A stretch of DNA of 64,000 nt from Enterobacter hormaechei subsp. hoffmannii. GTDB taxonomy: Bacteria; Pseudomonadota; Gammaproteobacteria; Enterobacterales; Enterobacteriaceae. This document shows, piece after piece, positions 30,083-41,122 of this stretch (positions are counted from its first letter, which is position 1; each line of letters opens with the position of its first letter). Location: positions 3,472,001 to 3,536,000 of the forward strand of contig NZ_CP017186.1 of assembly GCF_001729745.1 (NCBI RefSeq), given 5' to 3'. The position numbers and the translations under genes are program-made. The notes under the pieces are model-generated. The model did no database searches, was not told the origin of the DNA, and saw only the letters and a program-made list of their open reading frames with translations.

Positions 30083-30445
30083 ATGACCGTGATTTACCAG
30101 ACCACCATTACCCGCATCGGCCAGAGCGCGGCCGATGCGCTGAGCGACCAGATGCTGATCACCTTCCGCGAAGGGGCGCCTGCGGATATCGAAGAGTTTT
30201 GCTTTATCCACTGCCACGGCGAGCTAAACGGCGAGCTGAAGGCCGGGAGCCAGCTTGAGCTGGGCGAGGCGCGCTATGCCGTGACCGCCGTCGGCGACGT
30301 CGCTGAACAAAACCTGCGCGAGCTGGGGCACATCACCCTGCGTTTTGACGGGCAACCGCAGGCGGAGTATCCCGGCACGGTTCACGTTGAGGGGCCGGTT
30401 CCGCAGGCTGTCACACCAGGCTGTACGTTAAAATTTGTTGCGTAA
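30083..30445 (+). CDS. srlB: SrlB, glucitol/sorbitol PTS EIIA component
   Basis: A 120-residue soluble EIIA. The phosphorylatable His is in EEFCFIHCHGELNGELKAGS (about residues 42-44), characteristic of the glucitol-family EIIA. It transfers phosphate from HPr to the SrlE EIIB domain. It is three residues shorter than E. coli SrlB at the C-terminus (ends CTLKFVA). AAGAGGTTCC precedes the ATG, 13 bases after srlE. Confidence 0.95.
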   Translation: MTVIYQTTITRIGQSAADALSDQMLITFREGAPADIEEFCFIHCHGELNGELKAGSQLELGEARYAVTAVGDVAEQNLRELGHITLRFDGQPQAEYPGTVHVEGPVPQAVTPGCTLKFVA

Positions 30446-30459
30446 TTAAGGAGAAACAC

Positions 30460-31239
30460 ATGAGTCAGGTTGCCGTTGTCATTGGTGGGGGACAAACCTT
30501 AGGCGAGTTCCTCTGCCGTGGGCTTGCCGCAGAGGGTTACCGCGTGGCGGTTGTGGACATTCAGAGTGAAAAAGCCGCCCGCGTGGCGGACGCCATCAAC
30601 ACCGAGTTTGGCGAAGGGATGGCGTACGGATTTGGTGCCGACGCCACCAGCGAGCAGAGCGTGATGGCGCTGGCCCGCGGCGTAGATGAGATATTTGGGC
30701 GTATCGACCTGCTGGTCTACAGCGCGGGGATCGCGAAAGCGGCCTTTATCAGCGATTTCGAACTGGGGGATTTTGACCGCTCGTTGCAGGTGAATCTGGT
30801 GGGCTATTTCCTCTGCGCCCGTGAGTTTTCCCGGCTGATGATCCGCGATGGTATTCAGGGGCGCATCATTCAGATCAACTCGAAATCCGGGAAAGTGGGC
30901 AGCAAGCACAACTCCGGCTACAGCGCGGCGAAGTTTGGCGGCGTGGGGCTGACGCAGTCTCTGGCGCTGGATCTGGCCGAATACGGCATCACCGTTCACT
31001 CGCTGATGCTGGGTAACCTGTTGAAATCGCCGATGTTCCAGTCCCTGCTGCCGCAGTACGCCTCCAAGCTCGGCATCAAAGCTGAAGAAGTGGAGCAGTA
31101 CTACATCGACAAAGTGCCGCTCAAGCGCGGGTGTGATTATCAGGACGTGCTGAACATGCTGCTGTTTTACGCCAGCCCGAAAGCCTCGTACTGCACCGGG
31201 CAGTCGATTAACGTCACCGGTGGGCAGGTGATGTTCTGA
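30460..31239 (+). CDS. srlD: SrlD, sorbitol-6-phosphate 2-dehydrogenase
   Basis: A 259-residue short-chain dehydrogenase converting sorbitol 6-phosphate to fructose 6-phosphate with NAD. The cofactor loop is VIGGGQTLGEFLCRG (near 7-21), the NAG-type motif is LVYSAGIAKAAF, catalytic Ser is in INSKSGKVGS, and Tyr/Lys are in SGYSAAKFGG. AAGGAGAAACAC precedes the ATG. It feeds the PTS product into glycolysis. Confidence 0.97.
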   Translation: MSQVAVVIGGGQTLGEFLCRGLAAEGYRVAVVDIQSEKAARVADAINTEFGEGMAYGFGADATSEQSVMALARGVDEIFGRIDLLVYSAGIAKAAFISDFELGDFDRSLQVNLVGYFLCAREFSRLMIRDGIQGRIIQINSKSGKVGSKHNSGYSAAKFGGVGLTQSLALDLAEYGITVHSLMLGNLLKSPMFQSLLPQYASKLGIKAEEVEQYYIDKVPLKRGCDYQDVLNMLLFYASPKASYCTGQSINVTGGQVMF

Positions 31240-31247
31240 GTTTAATC

Positions 31248-31317
31248 CCCGGTGGCGCTGCACTTACCGGGGCTACAACCCCCGTAGGCCGGGTAAGGCG
31301 CAGCCGCCACCCGGCAA
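31248..31317. repeat. REP/BIME pair between srlD and gutM
   Basis: Two inverted REP units (CCGGTGGCGCTGCACTTACCGG and GTAGGCCGGGTAAGGCG...CACCCGGC) sit inside the srl operon. Such internal elements often protect upstream mRNA and lower downstream expression. Confidence 0.88.
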
Positions 31318-31330
31318 TTAAGGAGCCGAT

Positions 31331-31690
31331 ATGGTAACCGCATTAATCACCTTCGCCGCCCTCGCCTGGATCTGCCAGATGGCGTTTGGCGGCTGGCAAA
31401 TCCATCAGTTTAACCGCGCCTTTGACGCCCTGTGCCAGAAAGGCCGTGTGGGCGTCGGGCGTTCCGGCGGACGCTTCAAACCGCGGGTTGTCGTCGCTGT
31501 TGCGCTGGATGAAAACAATAAGGTCTGCGATTCCCTCATCATGCGCGGCATGACCGTCTTTGCCCGCCCGGTGAAAATCCAGGCGATCAACGGCATGTTG
31601 CTGCATGAATTACAACCTGATGTGATCTTCCCCCATGATTCACTCTGTCAGAATGCACTATCATTAGCGCTTAATCTGAAACATGGATAA
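31331..31690 (+). CDS. srlM: GutM (SrlM), sorbitol operon activator
   Basis: A 119-residue protein known genetically in E. coli as an activator of the srl operon. It begins with a hydrophobic segment MVTALITFAALAWICQMAFGGWQIHQF, so membrane association is likely, followed by a compact domain GRVGVGRSGGRFKPRVVVAVALDENNKVCDSLIM. AAGGAGCCGAT precedes the start. It lies between the REP pair and srlR. Confidence 0.92.
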   Translation: MVTALITFAALAWICQMAFGGWQIHQFNRAFDALCQKGRVGVGRSGGRFKPRVVVAVALDENNKVCDSLIMRGMTVFARPVKIQAINGMLLHELQPDVIFPHDSLCQNALSLALNLKHG

Positions 31691-31753
31691 TTTCGTTGTG
31701 AAAGTTATAAACTTGCGGAATTATCATTTCGCAATGTAAGGAACGAAGCGCCT

Positions 31754-32527
31754 ATGAAACCACGTCAGCGGCAGGCGGCCATACTTGAGCATCTGCAAAA
31801 GCAGGGAAAGTGCTCGGTAGAGGATCTGGCCCACTACTTTGACACCACCGGCACGACAATACGCAAGGACCTGGTGTTGCTCGAAAACTCCGGCGCCGTC
31901 ATTCGTACCTACGGCGGCGTGGTGCTCAATAAAGACGAAGCCGACCCGCCTATCGATCACAAGACGCTGATTAATACGCACCAGAAAGCGCTGATTGCCG
32001 AAGCCGCGGTCAAATTTATCCAGGACGGCGATTCCATCATCCTCGACGCTGGCAGTACCGTCCTGCAGATGATCCCGCTGCTCAGCCGCTTTAATAACAT
32101 CACCGTGATGACCAACAGCCTGCACATCGTCAATGCCCTGGCAGAGTTCGACAGCGAGCAGACCATCCTGATGCCCGGTGGCACCTTCCGTAAAAAATCC
32201 GCGTCGTTTCACGGGCAGCTGGCGGAGAATGCCTTCGACCACTTCAGCTTCGATAAGCTGTTTATGGGCACGGACGGCATCGACCTCAACGCGGGCGTGA
32301 CCACCTTCAACGAGGTGTTCAGCGTCAGCAAAGCGATGTGCAACGCCGCGCGGGAAGTGATTTTGATGGCGGACTCGTCGAAGTTTGGCCGTAAAAGCCC
32401 CAACATTGTCTGTAGCCTTGAAAGCGTCGATAAGCTGATTACCGACGCAGGTATCGATCCGGCATTTAAAAAAGCGCTGGAAGCGAAGGGCATCGACGTG
32501 ATCGTAACCGGAGAGAAAAATGAGTGA
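31754..32527 (+). CDS. srlR: SrlR (GutR), DeoR-family repressor of the sorbitol operon
   Basis: A 257-residue regulator with the N-terminal DeoR helix-turn-helix ([54 protein letters not shown]) and a sugar-phosphate-sensing C-terminal domain with [14 protein letters not shown] and the [18 protein letters not shown] signature. It represses srl in the absence of sorbitol. It overlaps gutQ by eight bases. Confidence 0.96.
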   Translation: MKPRQRQAAILEHLQKQGKCSVEDLAHYFDTTGTTIRKDLVLLENSGAVIRTYGGVVLNKDEADPPIDHKTLINTHQKALIAEAAVKFIQDGDSIILDAGSTVLQMIPLLSRFNNITVMTNSLHIVNALAEFDSEQTILMPGGTFRKKSASFHGQLAENAFDHFSFDKLFMGTDGIDLNAGVTTFNEVFSVSKAMCNAAREVILMADSSKFGRKSPNIVCSLESVDKLITDAGIDPAFKKALEAKGIDVIVTGEKNE

Positions 32528-33485
32528 TTTTCTGTTAAACGCAGGCCGCCAGACTCTGCTGCTGGAGCTACAGGAAGCCAGCCGCCTGCCGGAGCGTCTG
32601 GGTGAGGATTTTGTTCGTGCAGCCAACACCATTATCCACTGCGAGGGCAAAGTGATCGTGGCGGGTATCGGTAAATCCGGTCATATCGGCAAGAAGATTG
32701 CCGCGACGCTTGCCAGCACCGGCACACCGGCGTTCTTCGTGCATCCTGCCGAAGCGCTGCACGGCGATCTGGGGATGATCGAAAGCCGCGACGTGATGCT
32801 GTTTATCTCCTACTCCGGTTCAGCCAAAGAGCTGGATCTCATCATCCCTCGCCTGCAAGAAAAATCGGTAGCCCTGTTAGCGATGACCGGCAAATCCCGT
32901 TCGCCGCTGGCGCTGGCCGCGAAAGCAACGCTGGATATTTCCGTTGAGCGCGAAGCCTGCCCGATGCACCTGGCACCGACCTCCAGCACCGTCAACACGC
33001 TGATGATGGGCGACGCGCTGGCGATGGCGGTGATGCAGGCGCGCGGTTTTAATGAGGAAGATTTCGCCCGTTCCCATCCTGCTGGCGCGCTTGGGGCACG
33101 TCTGCTCAACAAGGTTCACCATCTGATGCGCACGGACGATGCCATTCCTCAGGTCAAACTCGACACCAGCGTGATGGACGCCATGCTGGAGCTGAGCCGC
33201 ACCGGGCTGGGGCTGGTTGCGGTATGCGACAACGACCGCCAGGTGAAGGGCGTCTTCACCGACGGCGACCTGCGCCGCTGGCTGGTAGGCGGCGGCAAGC
33301 TGGAGGCGCGGGTATCCGAAGCAATGACCCGGGGCGGGCTGACGCTGAATGCCGACAGCCGCGCCATTGAAGCCAAAGAGGTGCTGATGAAGCGCAAAAT
33401 CACCGCTGCGCCGGTGGTGGACGAGCACGGCAGGCTGTGCGGCGCGATCAACCTGCAAGACTTCTACCAGGCGGGGATTATTTAA
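32520..33485 (+). CDS. gutQ: GutQ, D-arabinose-5-phosphate isomerase
   Basis: A 321-residue SIS-domain isomerase converting ribulose 5-phosphate to arabinose 5-phosphate (a second KdsD). The SIS domain carries [30 protein letters not shown] (about 41-70 in parts) and [10 protein letters not shown]. Two CBS domains follow (about 205-320; [14 protein letters not shown] end [11 protein letters not shown]). The stop codon overlaps the convergent norR stop by four bases, so the two transcripts must overlap at their 3' ends. Confidence 0.95.
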   Translation: MSDFLLNAGRQTLLLELQEASRLPERLGEDFVRAANTIIHCEGKVIVAGIGKSGHIGKKIAATLASTGTPAFFVHPAEALHGDLGMIESRDVMLFISYSGSAKELDLIIPRLQEKSVALLAMTGKSRSPLALAAKATLDISVEREACPMHLAPTSSTVNTLMMGDALAMAVMQARGFNEEDFARSHPAGALGARLLNKVHHLMRTDDAIPQVKLDTSVMDAMLELSRTGLGLVAVCDNDRQVKGVFTDGDLRRWLVGGGKLEARVSEAMTRGGLTLNADSRAIEAKEVLMKRKITAAPVVDEHGRLCGAINLQDFYQAGII

Positions 33486-34996
33486 CCCTTAAGCCCCAGA
33501 CGTTTCGCCAGCCTGTGAAGGTTGGCGACGTCCATCTCCAGCGCCCGCGCGCATGCCGCCCAGCTGCGGTTATTCTGCTCCAGGGCGCGGGTGATCATCT
33601 GACGCTGGAACGCATCCGTCGCCTCGCGCAGGTTTTCGTTCACGCTCTCAGGTATCACCGGCTTCACGGACGGCGTCGTTTCCTCATGCAGCGCGAAATG
33701 GCGCGCATGAATCACCACTTCATCCCCCGAACGCGTAGCCCGCGCCAGCACCACCGCGCGGTGAATCGCATGTTCCAGTTCACGCACGTTACCCGGCCAG
33801 CCGTAGCACAGCAGGTGCGTCCTCGCGCCGGGGCTCAGCACCACGCGGGAAAGCCCCATTTTGAGCCGACACTGTTCGCAGAAAAAGCCCGCCAGCAGCA
33901 CCACATCATCGCCCCGCTCGCGCAGCGGCGGCACCGTGAGCGGGAACACGCTCAGACGGTGGAACAGATCGGCGCGGAAATTCCCCGCCAGCACCTCTTC
34001 GCGCAGATCGCGGTTCGTCGCCGCCAGCACGCGCACATCCACACGTAAGCTGCGATCGTCACCTACGCGTTGAATATCGCCATACTGCAACACCCGCAGC
34101 AGTTTGGCCTGGAGCGAAAGGGAGAGTTCGCCAATTTCATCGAGGAACAGCGTGCCGTTATCAGCCATTTCGAACTTGCCGCTGCGGTTGCTGATCGCCC
34201 CGGTAAAGGCCCCTTTGACGTGTCCGAACAGCTCGCTTTCCGCCACGCTTTCCGGCAGCGCCGCGCAGTTGAGATAGACCAGCGGGTTCACCGCACGGGG
34301 CGAGGCTTCGTGGATCGCTTTCGCCACCAGCTCTTTACCGGTGCCGGTCTCCCCGAAGATCAGCACGTTCAAATCAGACGCGGCGACAATCTCAATCTCT
34401 TTTTTAAGCTGCGCCATGCCCGGCGAAAGGCCAATCATTTCGGTGTGCGCCACCTGCTCAAACGCCGTCGGGCTACCCGGAAGAATATTCTGGCTCTCCA
34501 GCTGTTCTATCAGCAGGGCGTTGTTCAGCGCCCCGGCCGCCAGCGCGGCAATCAGCCGTAGCTCTTCGTCGCTGAAGGTATCGAACTGATCCGGCGACAT
34601 GCCATCGAGGGTTAACGCGCCAATCAGGTTCTGCCCGGCAAACAGCGGCAGGCCGATACAGGCGTGAACCTTCAGGCTCTCCTGGCCGGGGATCAGGCCG
34701 TCGTACGGATCGGGCAGATCGCTGTCTGCCGGGAAACGCACCACGTCACCCGCGCGGGCGATGGTTTCCAGACGCGGGTGACCCTCCAGGGTAAAGCGCC
34801 GCCCGAGTACGTCCTTCGCCAGACCGTCGATAGCCAGCGGAATAAACTGCCGCCCTTCGTAACGCAGCAGCGCCGAGGCATCGCAATCCAGCACGTGGCG
34901 CAACGTGGAGATCAGCCGCTGAAAGCGGTCCTGATGACCAATACCGGTTTGCAGTTCTATGGCGATCTTCGCCAGCACATCTACGGAAAAGCTCAT
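33482..34996 (-). CDS. norR: NorR, nitric oxide-responsive sigma-54 activator
   Basis: A 504-residue enhancer-binding protein. The N-terminal GAF domain (about 20-170) binds NO at a non-haem iron, the AAA+ domain has [16 protein letters not shown] and the sigma-54-contact GAFTGA, and a Fis-type helix-turn-helix lies at the end ([24 protein letters not shown]). The ATG at 34996 gives [10 protein letters not shown] and the E. coli length. It is divergent from norVW, whose promoter it activates. Confidence 0.96.
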   Translation of the reverse strand: MSFSVDVLAKIAIELQTGIGHQDRFQRLISTLRHVLDCDASALLRYEGRQFIPLAIDGLAKDVLGRRFTLEGHPRLETIARAGDVVRFPADSDLPDPYDGLIPGQESLKVHACIGLPLFAGQNLIGALTLDGMSPDQFDTFSDEELRLIAALAAGALNNALLIEQLESQNILPGSPTAFEQVAHTEMIGLSPGMAQLKKEIEIVAASDLNVLIFGETGTGKELVAKAIHEASPRAVNPLVYLNCAALPESVAESELFGHVKGAFTGAISNRSGKFEMADNGTLFLDEIGELSLSLQAKLLRVLQYGDIQRVGDDRSLRVDVRVLAATNRDLREEVLAGNFRADLFHRLSVFPLTVPPLRERGDDVVLLAGFFCEQCRLKMGLSRVVLSPGARTHLLCYGWPGNVRELEHAIHRAVVLARATRSGDEVVIHARHFALHEETTPSVKPVIPESVNENLREATDAFQRQMITRALEQNNRSWAACARALEMDVANLHRLAKRLGLKG

Positions 34997-35008
34997 CTCT
35001 GCCTCACT

Positions 35009-35064
35009 GTCATTTTGACAACACATAGTGTCATATTGACAATTTTTAAGATAGTCAAAATGAC
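35009..35064 (+). promoter_or_regulatory. Three NorR-binding sites
   Basis: GTCATTTTGAC (35009-35019), GTCATATTGAC (35030-35040) and GTCAAAATGAC (35054-35064) are three GT-N7-AC dyads of the known NorR enhancer form. The number and order match the three-site enhancer required for NorR hexamer assembly in E. coli. Confidence 0.9.
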
Positions 35065-35119
35065 TACCCATTAGGGAGAATCAAAACACAAATACATTAT
35101 TTTCAATAAGTTAAAAAAC

Positions 35120-35135
35120 TGGCACGCAACTTGAT
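35120..35135 (+). promoter_or_regulatory. Sigma-54 promoter of norVW
   Basis: TGGCACGCAACTTGAT fits the -24/-12 pattern TGGCAC-N5-TTGC(A/T), apart from GA for GC at -12. It lies 56 bases downstream of the last NorR site and 48 bases before the norV start. Confidence 0.85.
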
Positions 35136-35183
35136 ATATGACAGTCATCTTATTTGAAAACGCCGTATTAAGTTGAGGTTGCT

Positions 35184-36632
35184 ATGTCTATTCTGGTTAA
35201 AAATAACATTCATTGGGTGGGTCAACGTGACTGGGAAGTACGTGATTTTCACGGGACGGAATACAAAACGCTGCGCGGCAGCAGCTACAACAGCTATCTC
35301 ATTCGTGAAGGTAAAAACGTCCTGATCGATACCGTCGATCACAAATTCAGCCGCGAGTTCGTGCAGAACCTGCGCAGCGAAATCGATTTGAATGACATCG
35401 ACTACATCATCATCAACCACGCGGAAGAGGATCACGCCGGGGCGCTGACCGAGCTGATGTCCCACATCCCGGATACCCCGATCTACTGCACCACCAACGC
35501 CATTGACTCCATCAACGGCCACCACCACCACCCGGAGTGGAACTTCCACACCGTAAAAACCGGCGACACGCTGGATATCGGCAACGGCAAACAGCTGATC
35601 TTCGTGGAAACCCCAATGCTGCACTGGCCGGACAGTATGATGACCTACATGACCGGTGACGCGGTGCTGTTCAGCAACGACGCCTTCGGCCAGCACTACT
35701 GCGACGAACGTCTGTTCAACGACGAAGTGGATCAGACCGAGCTGTTCGAACAGTGCCAGCGCTACTACGCCAACATCCTGACGCCGTTCAGCCGTCTGGT
35801 CACGCCAAAAATCACCGAGATCCTCGGCTTCAACCTGCCGGTGGATATGATTGCCACCTCCCACGGCGTGGTATGGCGTGAAAATCCAACCCAGATCGTC
35901 GAGCTGTACCTGAAGTGGGCGGCGGACTATCAGGAAGACCGCATCACCATCTTCTACGACACCATGTCCAACAACACCCGCATGATGGCGGACGCCATTG
36001 CCCAGGGCATCAACGAAGTGGACCCGAACGTGGCAGTGAAAATCTTCAACGTGGCGCGCAGCGATAAGAATGAGGTATTGACCAACGTCTTCCGCTCCAA
36101 AGGCGTGCTGGTGGGTACCTCCACCATGAATAACGTGATGATGCCGAAAATTGCCGGACTGGTGGAAGAGATGACCGGCCTGCGCTTCCGTAACAAACGC
36201 GCCAGCGCCTTTGGTTCACACGGCTGGAGCGGCGGCGCGGTAGACCGTCTCTCCACCCGTTTACAGGATGCCGGTTTTGAGATGTCCCTGAGCCTGAAGG
36301 CGAAATGGCGTCCGGATCTCGACGCGCTGGAAATCTGTCGCCAGCACGGTCGCGACATTGCCCGCCAGTGGGCGCTTGCGCCGCTGCCGGAAACCGCACC
36401 CGCCGCGGCTGCTGCGCCGGAAGCCGTAGCAGAAGCCGCTCCTGCCGCTGCCGACCTCGGCCCCTGCATGCAGTGCAGCGTCTGCCAGTGGATTTACGAT
36501 CCCGAGCTGGGCGAGCCGTTGCAGGATGTCGCGCCGGGTACACCGTGGAGCGAGGTGCCGGACAACTTCCTCTGCCCGGAATGTTCCCTCGGAAAAGACG
36601 TCTTTGATGAACTGGCAACGGAGGCAAAATGA
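35184..36632 (+). CDS. norV: NorV, flavorubredoxin (anaerobic NO reductase)
   Basis: A 482-residue cytoplasmic enzyme reducing NO to N2O. The metallo-beta-lactamase domain has the di-iron ligands H79-x-E81-x-D83-H84 (HAEEDHAG), a flavodoxin domain begins near residue 254 ([19 protein letters not shown]), and a C-terminal rubredoxin has [16 protein letters not shown] and [14 protein letters not shown] long Ala/Pro-rich linker (about 400-425) between flavodoxin and rubredoxin makes it slightly longer than E. coli NorV. Overlaps norW by four bases. Confidence 0.96.
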   Translation: MSILVKNNIHWVGQRDWEVRDFHGTEYKTLRGSSYNSYLIREGKNVLIDTVDHKFSREFVQNLRSEIDLNDIDYIIINHAEEDHAGALTELMSHIPDTPIYCTTNAIDSINGHHHHPEWNFHTVKTGDTLDIGNGKQLIFVETPMLHWPDSMMTYMTGDAVLFSNDAFGQHYCDERLFNDEVDQTELFEQCQRYYANILTPFSRLVTPKITEILGFNLPVDMIATSHGVVWRENPTQIVELYLKWAADYQEDRITIFYDTMSNNTRMMADAIAQGINEVDPNVAVKIFNVARSDKNEVLTNVFRSKGVLVGTSTMNNVMMPKIAGLVEEMTGLRFRNKRASAFGSHGWSGGAVDRLSTRLQDAGFEMSLSLKAKWRPDLDALEICRQHGRDIARQWALAPLPETAPAAAAAPEAVAEAAPAAADLGPCMQCSVCQWIYDPELGEPLQDVAPGTPWSEVPDNFLCPECSLGKDVFDELATEAK

Positions 36633-37762
36633 GCCACGGCATCGTCATTATCGGCTCGGGCTTTGCCGCCCGCCAGCTGGTGAAAAATATCCGCAAACAG
36701 GATGCTAACGTGCCGTTGACGGTGATCGCCGCCGACAGCATGGATGAGTACAACAAGCCTGATTTAAGCCACGTCATTAGCCAAAATCAGCGCGCCGACG
36801 ATCTCACCCGCCAGACGGCGGGGGAGTTTGCAGAACAATTTAATCTGCGTCTGTTTCCGTACACCTGGGTCACCGATATCGACGCCGACGCCCACGTGGT
36901 GAACGCGAAAGATAAAACCTGGCAGTACGACAAGCTGGTGCTGGCGACGGGGGCATCTGCGTTTGTGCCGCCGGTTGAGGGCCGCGAGTTGATGGTCACG
37001 CTCAACAGTCAGCAGGAGTATCAGGCCAGCGAGACCCTGTTACGCGACGCCATGCGGGTGATGATTGTCGGCGGCGGGCTGATTGGCACCGAGCTGGCGA
37101 TGGACTTCTGCCGGGCGGGAAAATCCGTCACCCTGGTTGACCACGCGGCCAGCATTCTGTCAGCGCTGATGCCGGCAGAAGTAAGCAGTCGCTTACAGCA
37201 TCGTCTGACCGACATGGGCGTGCATCTGCTGCTGAAATCGCAGTTGCAGAGCCTGAGCAAAACCGAAACCGGCATTTGTGCGACGCTCGACCGCACCCGC
37301 AGGGTGGAAGTGGATGTGGTTATTGCGGCGACGGGGCTGCGCCCGGAAACGGCGCTGGCGCACCGCGCAGGCGCCGAAATTAACCGCGGCGTGAAGGTTA
37401 ACAGCTACCTGCAAACTACCCAGCCGGACATGTATGCCCTGGGCGACTGCGCGGAAATTAACGGCCAGGTGCTGCCGTTCCTGCAACCGATTCAGTTAAG
37501 CGCCATGTGCCTGGCGAAAAACCTGCTCGGGGGCAACGCTCCGGTGAAATTACCCGCCATGCTGGTGAAGGTAAAAACGCCGGAATTACCGCTGCATCTC
37601 GCAGGTGAAACGCAGCGTCAGGATCTGGACTGGCAGATTGCCCTTTCGCCGCAGGGCATGGTGGCGCGCGGCACCGATACCGACGGTCAGATGCGCGCCT
37701 TTGTCGTCAGCGAAGACAGAATGAAGGAGGCCTTCGCGCTGCTGAAATCGTTACCTGCTTAA
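36629..37762 (+). CDS. norW: NorW, NADH:flavorubredoxin reductase
   Basis: A 377-residue FAD-dependent reductase passing electrons from NADH to the rubredoxin domain of NorV. The FAD-binding loop is [17 protein letters not shown] at the N-terminus, the NADH-binding loop [20 protein letters not shown] is mid-protein, and the FAD-contact [17 protein letters not shown] lies near 265-281. Its length equals E. coli NorW. It ends the operon; a BIME follows. Confidence 0.96.
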   Translation: MSHGIVIIGSGFAARQLVKNIRKQDANVPLTVIAADSMDEYNKPDLSHVISQNQRADDLTRQTAGEFAEQFNLRLFPYTWVTDIDADAHVVNAKDKTWQYDKLVLATGASAFVPPVEGRELMVTLNSQQEYQASETLLRDAMRVMIVGGGLIGTELAMDFCRAGKSVTLVDHAASILSALMPAEVSSRLQHRLTDMGVHLLLKSQLQSLSKTETGICATLDRTRRVEVDVVIAATGLRPETALAHRAGAEINRGVKVNSYLQTTQPDMYALGDCAEINGQVLPFLQPIQLSAMCLAKNLLGGNAPVKLPAMLVKVKTPELPLHLAGETQRQDLDWQIALSPQGMVARGTDTDGQMRAFVVSEDRMKEAFALLKSLPA

Positions 37763-37772
37763 CCCTCGTCAT

Positions 37773-37857
37773 GCCGGGTGGCGCTCCGCTTACCCGGCCT
37801 ACTTAACACCATAACGGTAAACCTTGTAGGCCCGCGCAAGCGTAGCGCCGCCGGGCA
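37773..37857. repeat. REP/BIME pair between norW and the nickel permease gene
   Basis: GCCGGGTGGCGCTCCGCTTACCCGGCCTAC and the inverted GTAGGCCCGCGCAAGCGTAGCGCCGCCGGGC lie between two convergent genes, a usual site for BIMEs. Confidence 0.88.
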
Positions 37858-37875
37858 AAAACAGGGCTGCGTGGT

Positions 37876-38898
37876 TCAGGACCGCACCACCAGCGCGTCA
37901 TAACCGCGCCAGCGGTAATTCGCCATCGAGATCAGCCAGCAGGCGACAAACAGCCCGACCACCACAAACCCGGCGTCGCCCAGGTTATCGTTCACCGCGC
38001 CAATCAGATCCCACACGCCGCCGCTGAGGGCGAACTTGTCCATCAGAAGACCCAGCGCTTCCAGCCCGCCGATAAACAGCGCCACCACCACCGAAGTGCC
38101 GGTGATGGTCATGTTGTAGTACAGCTTGCGCTGTGGCTTGTTAAACGCCCAGCCATAGGCACCCACTATCAGCAGGTTATCGAGCGTATCCACCAGCGCC
38201 ATGCCGCTGGCGAAGAGCGCCGGGAAGATCATGATCGACCACACCGACATCCCGCTGGAGGCGCTGGCGGCGGAGATCCCCAGCACGCCGATTTCGGTGG
38301 CAGTGTCAAAGCCGAGGCCAAACAGGAAGCCCACCAGATACATCTGCCAGCTTTTATTGACGAGGCGGAAGGTTTTGCCGAACAGCCAGTTCATGACGCC
38401 ACCCTGGGCAGGCAGCGTGATGTCGCCCTGCACGGGCCTGCCGTGTTTCAGTGCCTGAAAACTGCGCCAGACGCCGCGCAGGATCACCATATTCACCAGC
38501 GCCATCGCCAGCAGGAAGGTGGCGGAGACGGCGGTGCCAATCAGGCTGCCGGTTTCGTGGAACCATTCCATATTTTTCTGAAACGCCGTGGCGGTGGCGG
38601 CGATGGCAATGGAGGCCAGCACCACGATGGTGGAGTGTCCGAGGGAAAACCATGCCCCCACGCCGGACGGGCGCTTGCCCTGCTGCATCATCTTACGCGT
38701 CACGGTATCAATCGCGGCGATATGGTCGGCATCCACCGCATGACGCAGTCCGTAACACCAGGCCAGCAGGCTGGCCGCCATCAGCGCCGTACTGCCGCTA
38801 AAGGTGTGCCACGCCAGCCCCCAGGCCAGCAGGTTAGCCATCACCAGAGCCAGCAGCAGGCACGCTGCACGAGGTTCATTGCGTAAAAGTCGTAACAT
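37876..38898 (-). CDS. NiCoT-family nickel/cobalt permease (HoxN/NixA-like)
   Basis: A 340-residue secondary transporter with about eight spans. The family signature H-x4-D-H is in YGLRHAVDADHIAAIDT (His53, Asp58, His59), and the second signature LGFDTATEIGVLG is present, with GMALVDTLDNLLIVGAYGWA as the third. The ATG at 38898 has AAGGAT upstream and begins one base after the hypF stop codon; the longer in-frame extension lies within hypF and is not needed. High-affinity Ni2+ uptake would supply the Ni-Fe hydrogenases whose maturation genes precede it. E. coli K-12 lacks it here and uses NikABCDE. Confidence 0.9.
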   Translation of the reverse strand: MLRLLRNEPRAACLLLALVMANLLAWGLAWHTFSGSTALMAASLLAWCYGLRHAVDADHIAAIDTVTRKMMQQGKRPSGVGAWFSLGHSTIVVLASIAIAATATAFQKNMEWFHETGSLIGTAVSATFLLAMALVNMVILRGVWRSFQALKHGRPVQGDITLPAQGGVMNWLFGKTFRLVNKSWQMYLVGFLFGLGFDTATEIGVLGISAASASSGMSVWSIMIFPALFASGMALVDTLDNLLIVGAYGWAFNKPQRKLYYNMTITGTSVVVALFIGGLEALGLLMDKFALSGGVWDLIGAVNDNLGDAGFVVVGLFVACWLISMANYRWRGYDALVVRS

Positions 38899-38899
38899 T

Positions 38900-41116
38900 T
38901 TAAATCCTTTGTGAACATGATCGGGCGGCAGCAACCACCGCCTGCCCGAAGGAGATCGCTCCGTCGCCTGCGGGCAGGCGCGAAGGAAAAAGAAGCGTGA
39001 AATCAGAAAGGTAATGACGAAGGCGCGCGCGTAGCAGGCGGTTGTGAAGGACACCTCCGCTGAAGCACACCGTAGAGAGCGACCGTCGGCGCGCATGCGT
39101 TGCCGCCAGTTCGCTCAGCCCTTTTGCCAGCGCATCGTGAAAGGCCCAGGCGCGCTCGCCGGGCTCCGCCCGCCAGGCCAGCCACTGCTGCCAGAACAGC
39201 GCAAGGTTATCCGTCTTGAGCGTCACCGGATGATCAACCCCTGGACAGCGTTCGGCCAGCGCCTCCACCCGGCACGCGGCTTCGCCCTCATAGCGTTGCG
39301 TTTCAATGCCCAGCGCACAGGCCACGGCGTCGAACAGACGACCACAGGAGGAGGCCCGCGGCGCATTGATACCGCGCGACACTGCCGTTGCCAGCAGCGG
39401 CCAGTTTTGACGCTGTACCGCCTCTGTTTCCGGGTACTGCTGCCAGTCAGGTACGAACGCCAGACAGTGGGCGAGCAAATTGCGCCACGGCTGTTTTGCC
39501 GCCAGATCGCCCCCCGGCAGCGCAACGGCTGGCAGACCGCCCAGCCGTTCGCAGTCGCGATAGTTCACCCGCAGGCACTCGCCGCCCCACATCGCGCCGT
39601 TCTCACCCATACCGATCCCATCCAGCGTCAGGGCAATAACATCCCCGCCGTCGAGCGGCCAGCCATTCTCCGCCAGACACGCTGCTGCATGCGCATGATG
39701 ATGCAGCACGGTCTCAACGGGCAGCGCCTGCGCCCGGGCCCACTGTCGGGCGTGATATCCCGGATGGGCATCGCACACCACGCGCTCTGGCTGGAAGGCG
39801 TAGATGTCCTGCATCGTCGAGAGCGCACTGCGCCACTGCGCCTCTATGCCCTCGTCGCTCAGATCGCCAAAATGCTGGCTCAGCACCGCCTGGTTGCCAC
39901 GCACCAGGCAGAAGGTATTTTTCATCTCCGCGCCGGTGCATAACATGGGCGAGATATCGCGGAATCCGGCGGGCAATGTGATGGCATCCGGCACAAAACC
40001 GCGTGCGCGACGCAGCATCGCACCGTCCCGATCCATTACTGAATCATCCATCCGTTGAAGAATATCGCGGTTGTGCAGCAGGAAGCCGTCAGCGATGTCA
40101 CTGAGTTCTTCCAGCGCCTGCTGGTTGCTTATGGCGGGTGGATGGCCGCTGAGGTTGCCGGAGGTCATCACCAGCGGGCGATGGCAGTCCAACATCAGCA
40201 AATGCTGGAGCGGGTTCGCAGGTAGCATTACGCCGACCGTAGTCAGCCCCGGCGCAATCTCCTCAGGAAATGCAGGAAGGCAGGCTTTTGGCGTCAGCAC
40301 AATCGGCGCAGCGGGTGAACGTAACAGCGTCTGGATGGCCTCCGGCAGATCGTTCGCATGCGGGATCATCACTGCCAGCGGCTTGGTCGGGCGCTGCTTG
40401 CGTGCCCGCAATTTCCGAATCGCCTGTGGGTTAAGCGCGTCGCAGACCAGGTGAAATCCGCCCAGCCCTTTGACCGCCACAATCCCGCCGTTTTTCAATC
40501 TCTCCACCGCCGCGCTTAACGCCGATTCGCGGGTGGTGGCAGCATCCCCGGCTTGCCACTCCAGCTGCGGACCGCAGTCCGGGCAGGCCACCGGCTGGGC
40601 GTGAAAACGCCGGTCAGCCGGGTTGCGGTACTCCGTTTCACAGGGCACACAGAGCGGGAAAGGCGCCATTGACGTGGCCGGGCGGTCATAGGGCATGGCG
40701 CGGATAATGGTAAACCGCGGCCCGCAGTGGGTGCAGTTGATAAACGGGTAGCGATAACGGCGCTCGCGCGGATCGCGCATCTCCGCCAGGCACGCGGGAC
40801 AGGTGGCGGCATCCGGGACGATTTGCGTATCCATCGCCCCGCTCTCGCTGTGGCGGATGACAAACTCATCCGGCAGCGTATTCCAGCTGTACGGCTGCGT
40901 TTCAACGCGATCGATGCGCGCCAGCGGTGGGCAGTCCTGGCGCAGTCTCGCGGTAAAGTCACCCCCACTACCCGCGAGACGCACCAGGACACCCTCTCCG
41001 TCGTTGCACACGTCGCCCGCCAGCCCCAGCTGGTGTGCAAGCTGCCAGACGAAGGGACGAAATCCTACCCCCTGCACCTTGCCGCGCACCCGAAGCTGTA
41101 CGCCGTTAACGCGCAT
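38900..41116 (-). CDS. hypF: HypF, carbamoyltransferase for hydrogenase maturation
   Basis: A 738-residue enzyme that makes thiocarboxamide on HypE from carbamoyl phosphate, the source of the CN ligands of Ni-Fe hydrogenase. The acylphosphatase-like domain is at the N-terminus ([19 protein letters not shown]). A zinc-finger pair follows (CPACLAEM...[17 protein letters not shown]...CPDCGPQ), then a YrdC-like domain ([18 protein letters not shown]) and a Kae1-like domain with [15 protein letters not shown]. Read with hydN upstream (six bases) and the nickel permease downstream. Confidence 0.96.
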   Translation of the reverse strand: MRVNGVQLRVRGKVQGVGFRPFVWQLAHQLGLAGDVCNDGEGVLVRLAGSGGDFTARLRQDCPPLARIDRVETQPYSWNTLPDEFVIRHSESGAMDTQIVPDAATCPACLAEMRDPRERRYRYPFINCTHCGPRFTIIRAMPYDRPATSMAPFPLCVPCETEYRNPADRRFHAQPVACPDCGPQLEWQAGDAATTRESALSAAVERLKNGGIVAVKGLGGFHLVCDALNPQAIRKLRARKQRPTKPLAVMIPHANDLPEAIQTLLRSPAAPIVLTPKACLPAFPEEIAPGLTTVGVMLPANPLQHLLMLDCHRPLVMTSGNLSGHPPAISNQQALEELSDIADGFLLHNRDILQRMDDSVMDRDGAMLRRARGFVPDAITLPAGFRDISPMLCTGAEMKNTFCLVRGNQAVLSQHFGDLSDEGIEAQWRSALSTMQDIYAFQPERVVCDAHPGYHARQWARAQALPVETVLHHHAHAAACLAENGWPLDGGDVIALTLDGIGMGENGAMWGGECLRVNYRDCERLGGLPAVALPGGDLAAKQPWRNLLAHCLAFVPDWQQYPETEAVQRQNWPLLATAVSRGINAPRASSCGRLFDAVACALGIETQRYEGEAACRVEALAERCPGVDHPVTLKTDNLALFWQQWLAWRAEPGERAWAFHDALAKGLSELAATHARRRSLSTVCFSGGVLHNRLLRARLRHYLSDFTLLFPSRLPAGDGAISFGQAVVAAARSCSQRI

Positions 41117-41122
41117 TGCAGC

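Noticed and set aside
38899-39096. 66-residue N-terminal extension of the nickel permease
   Set aside because: It lies within hypF, is unlike any NiCoT N-terminus, and a good ribosome site supports the start at 38898.
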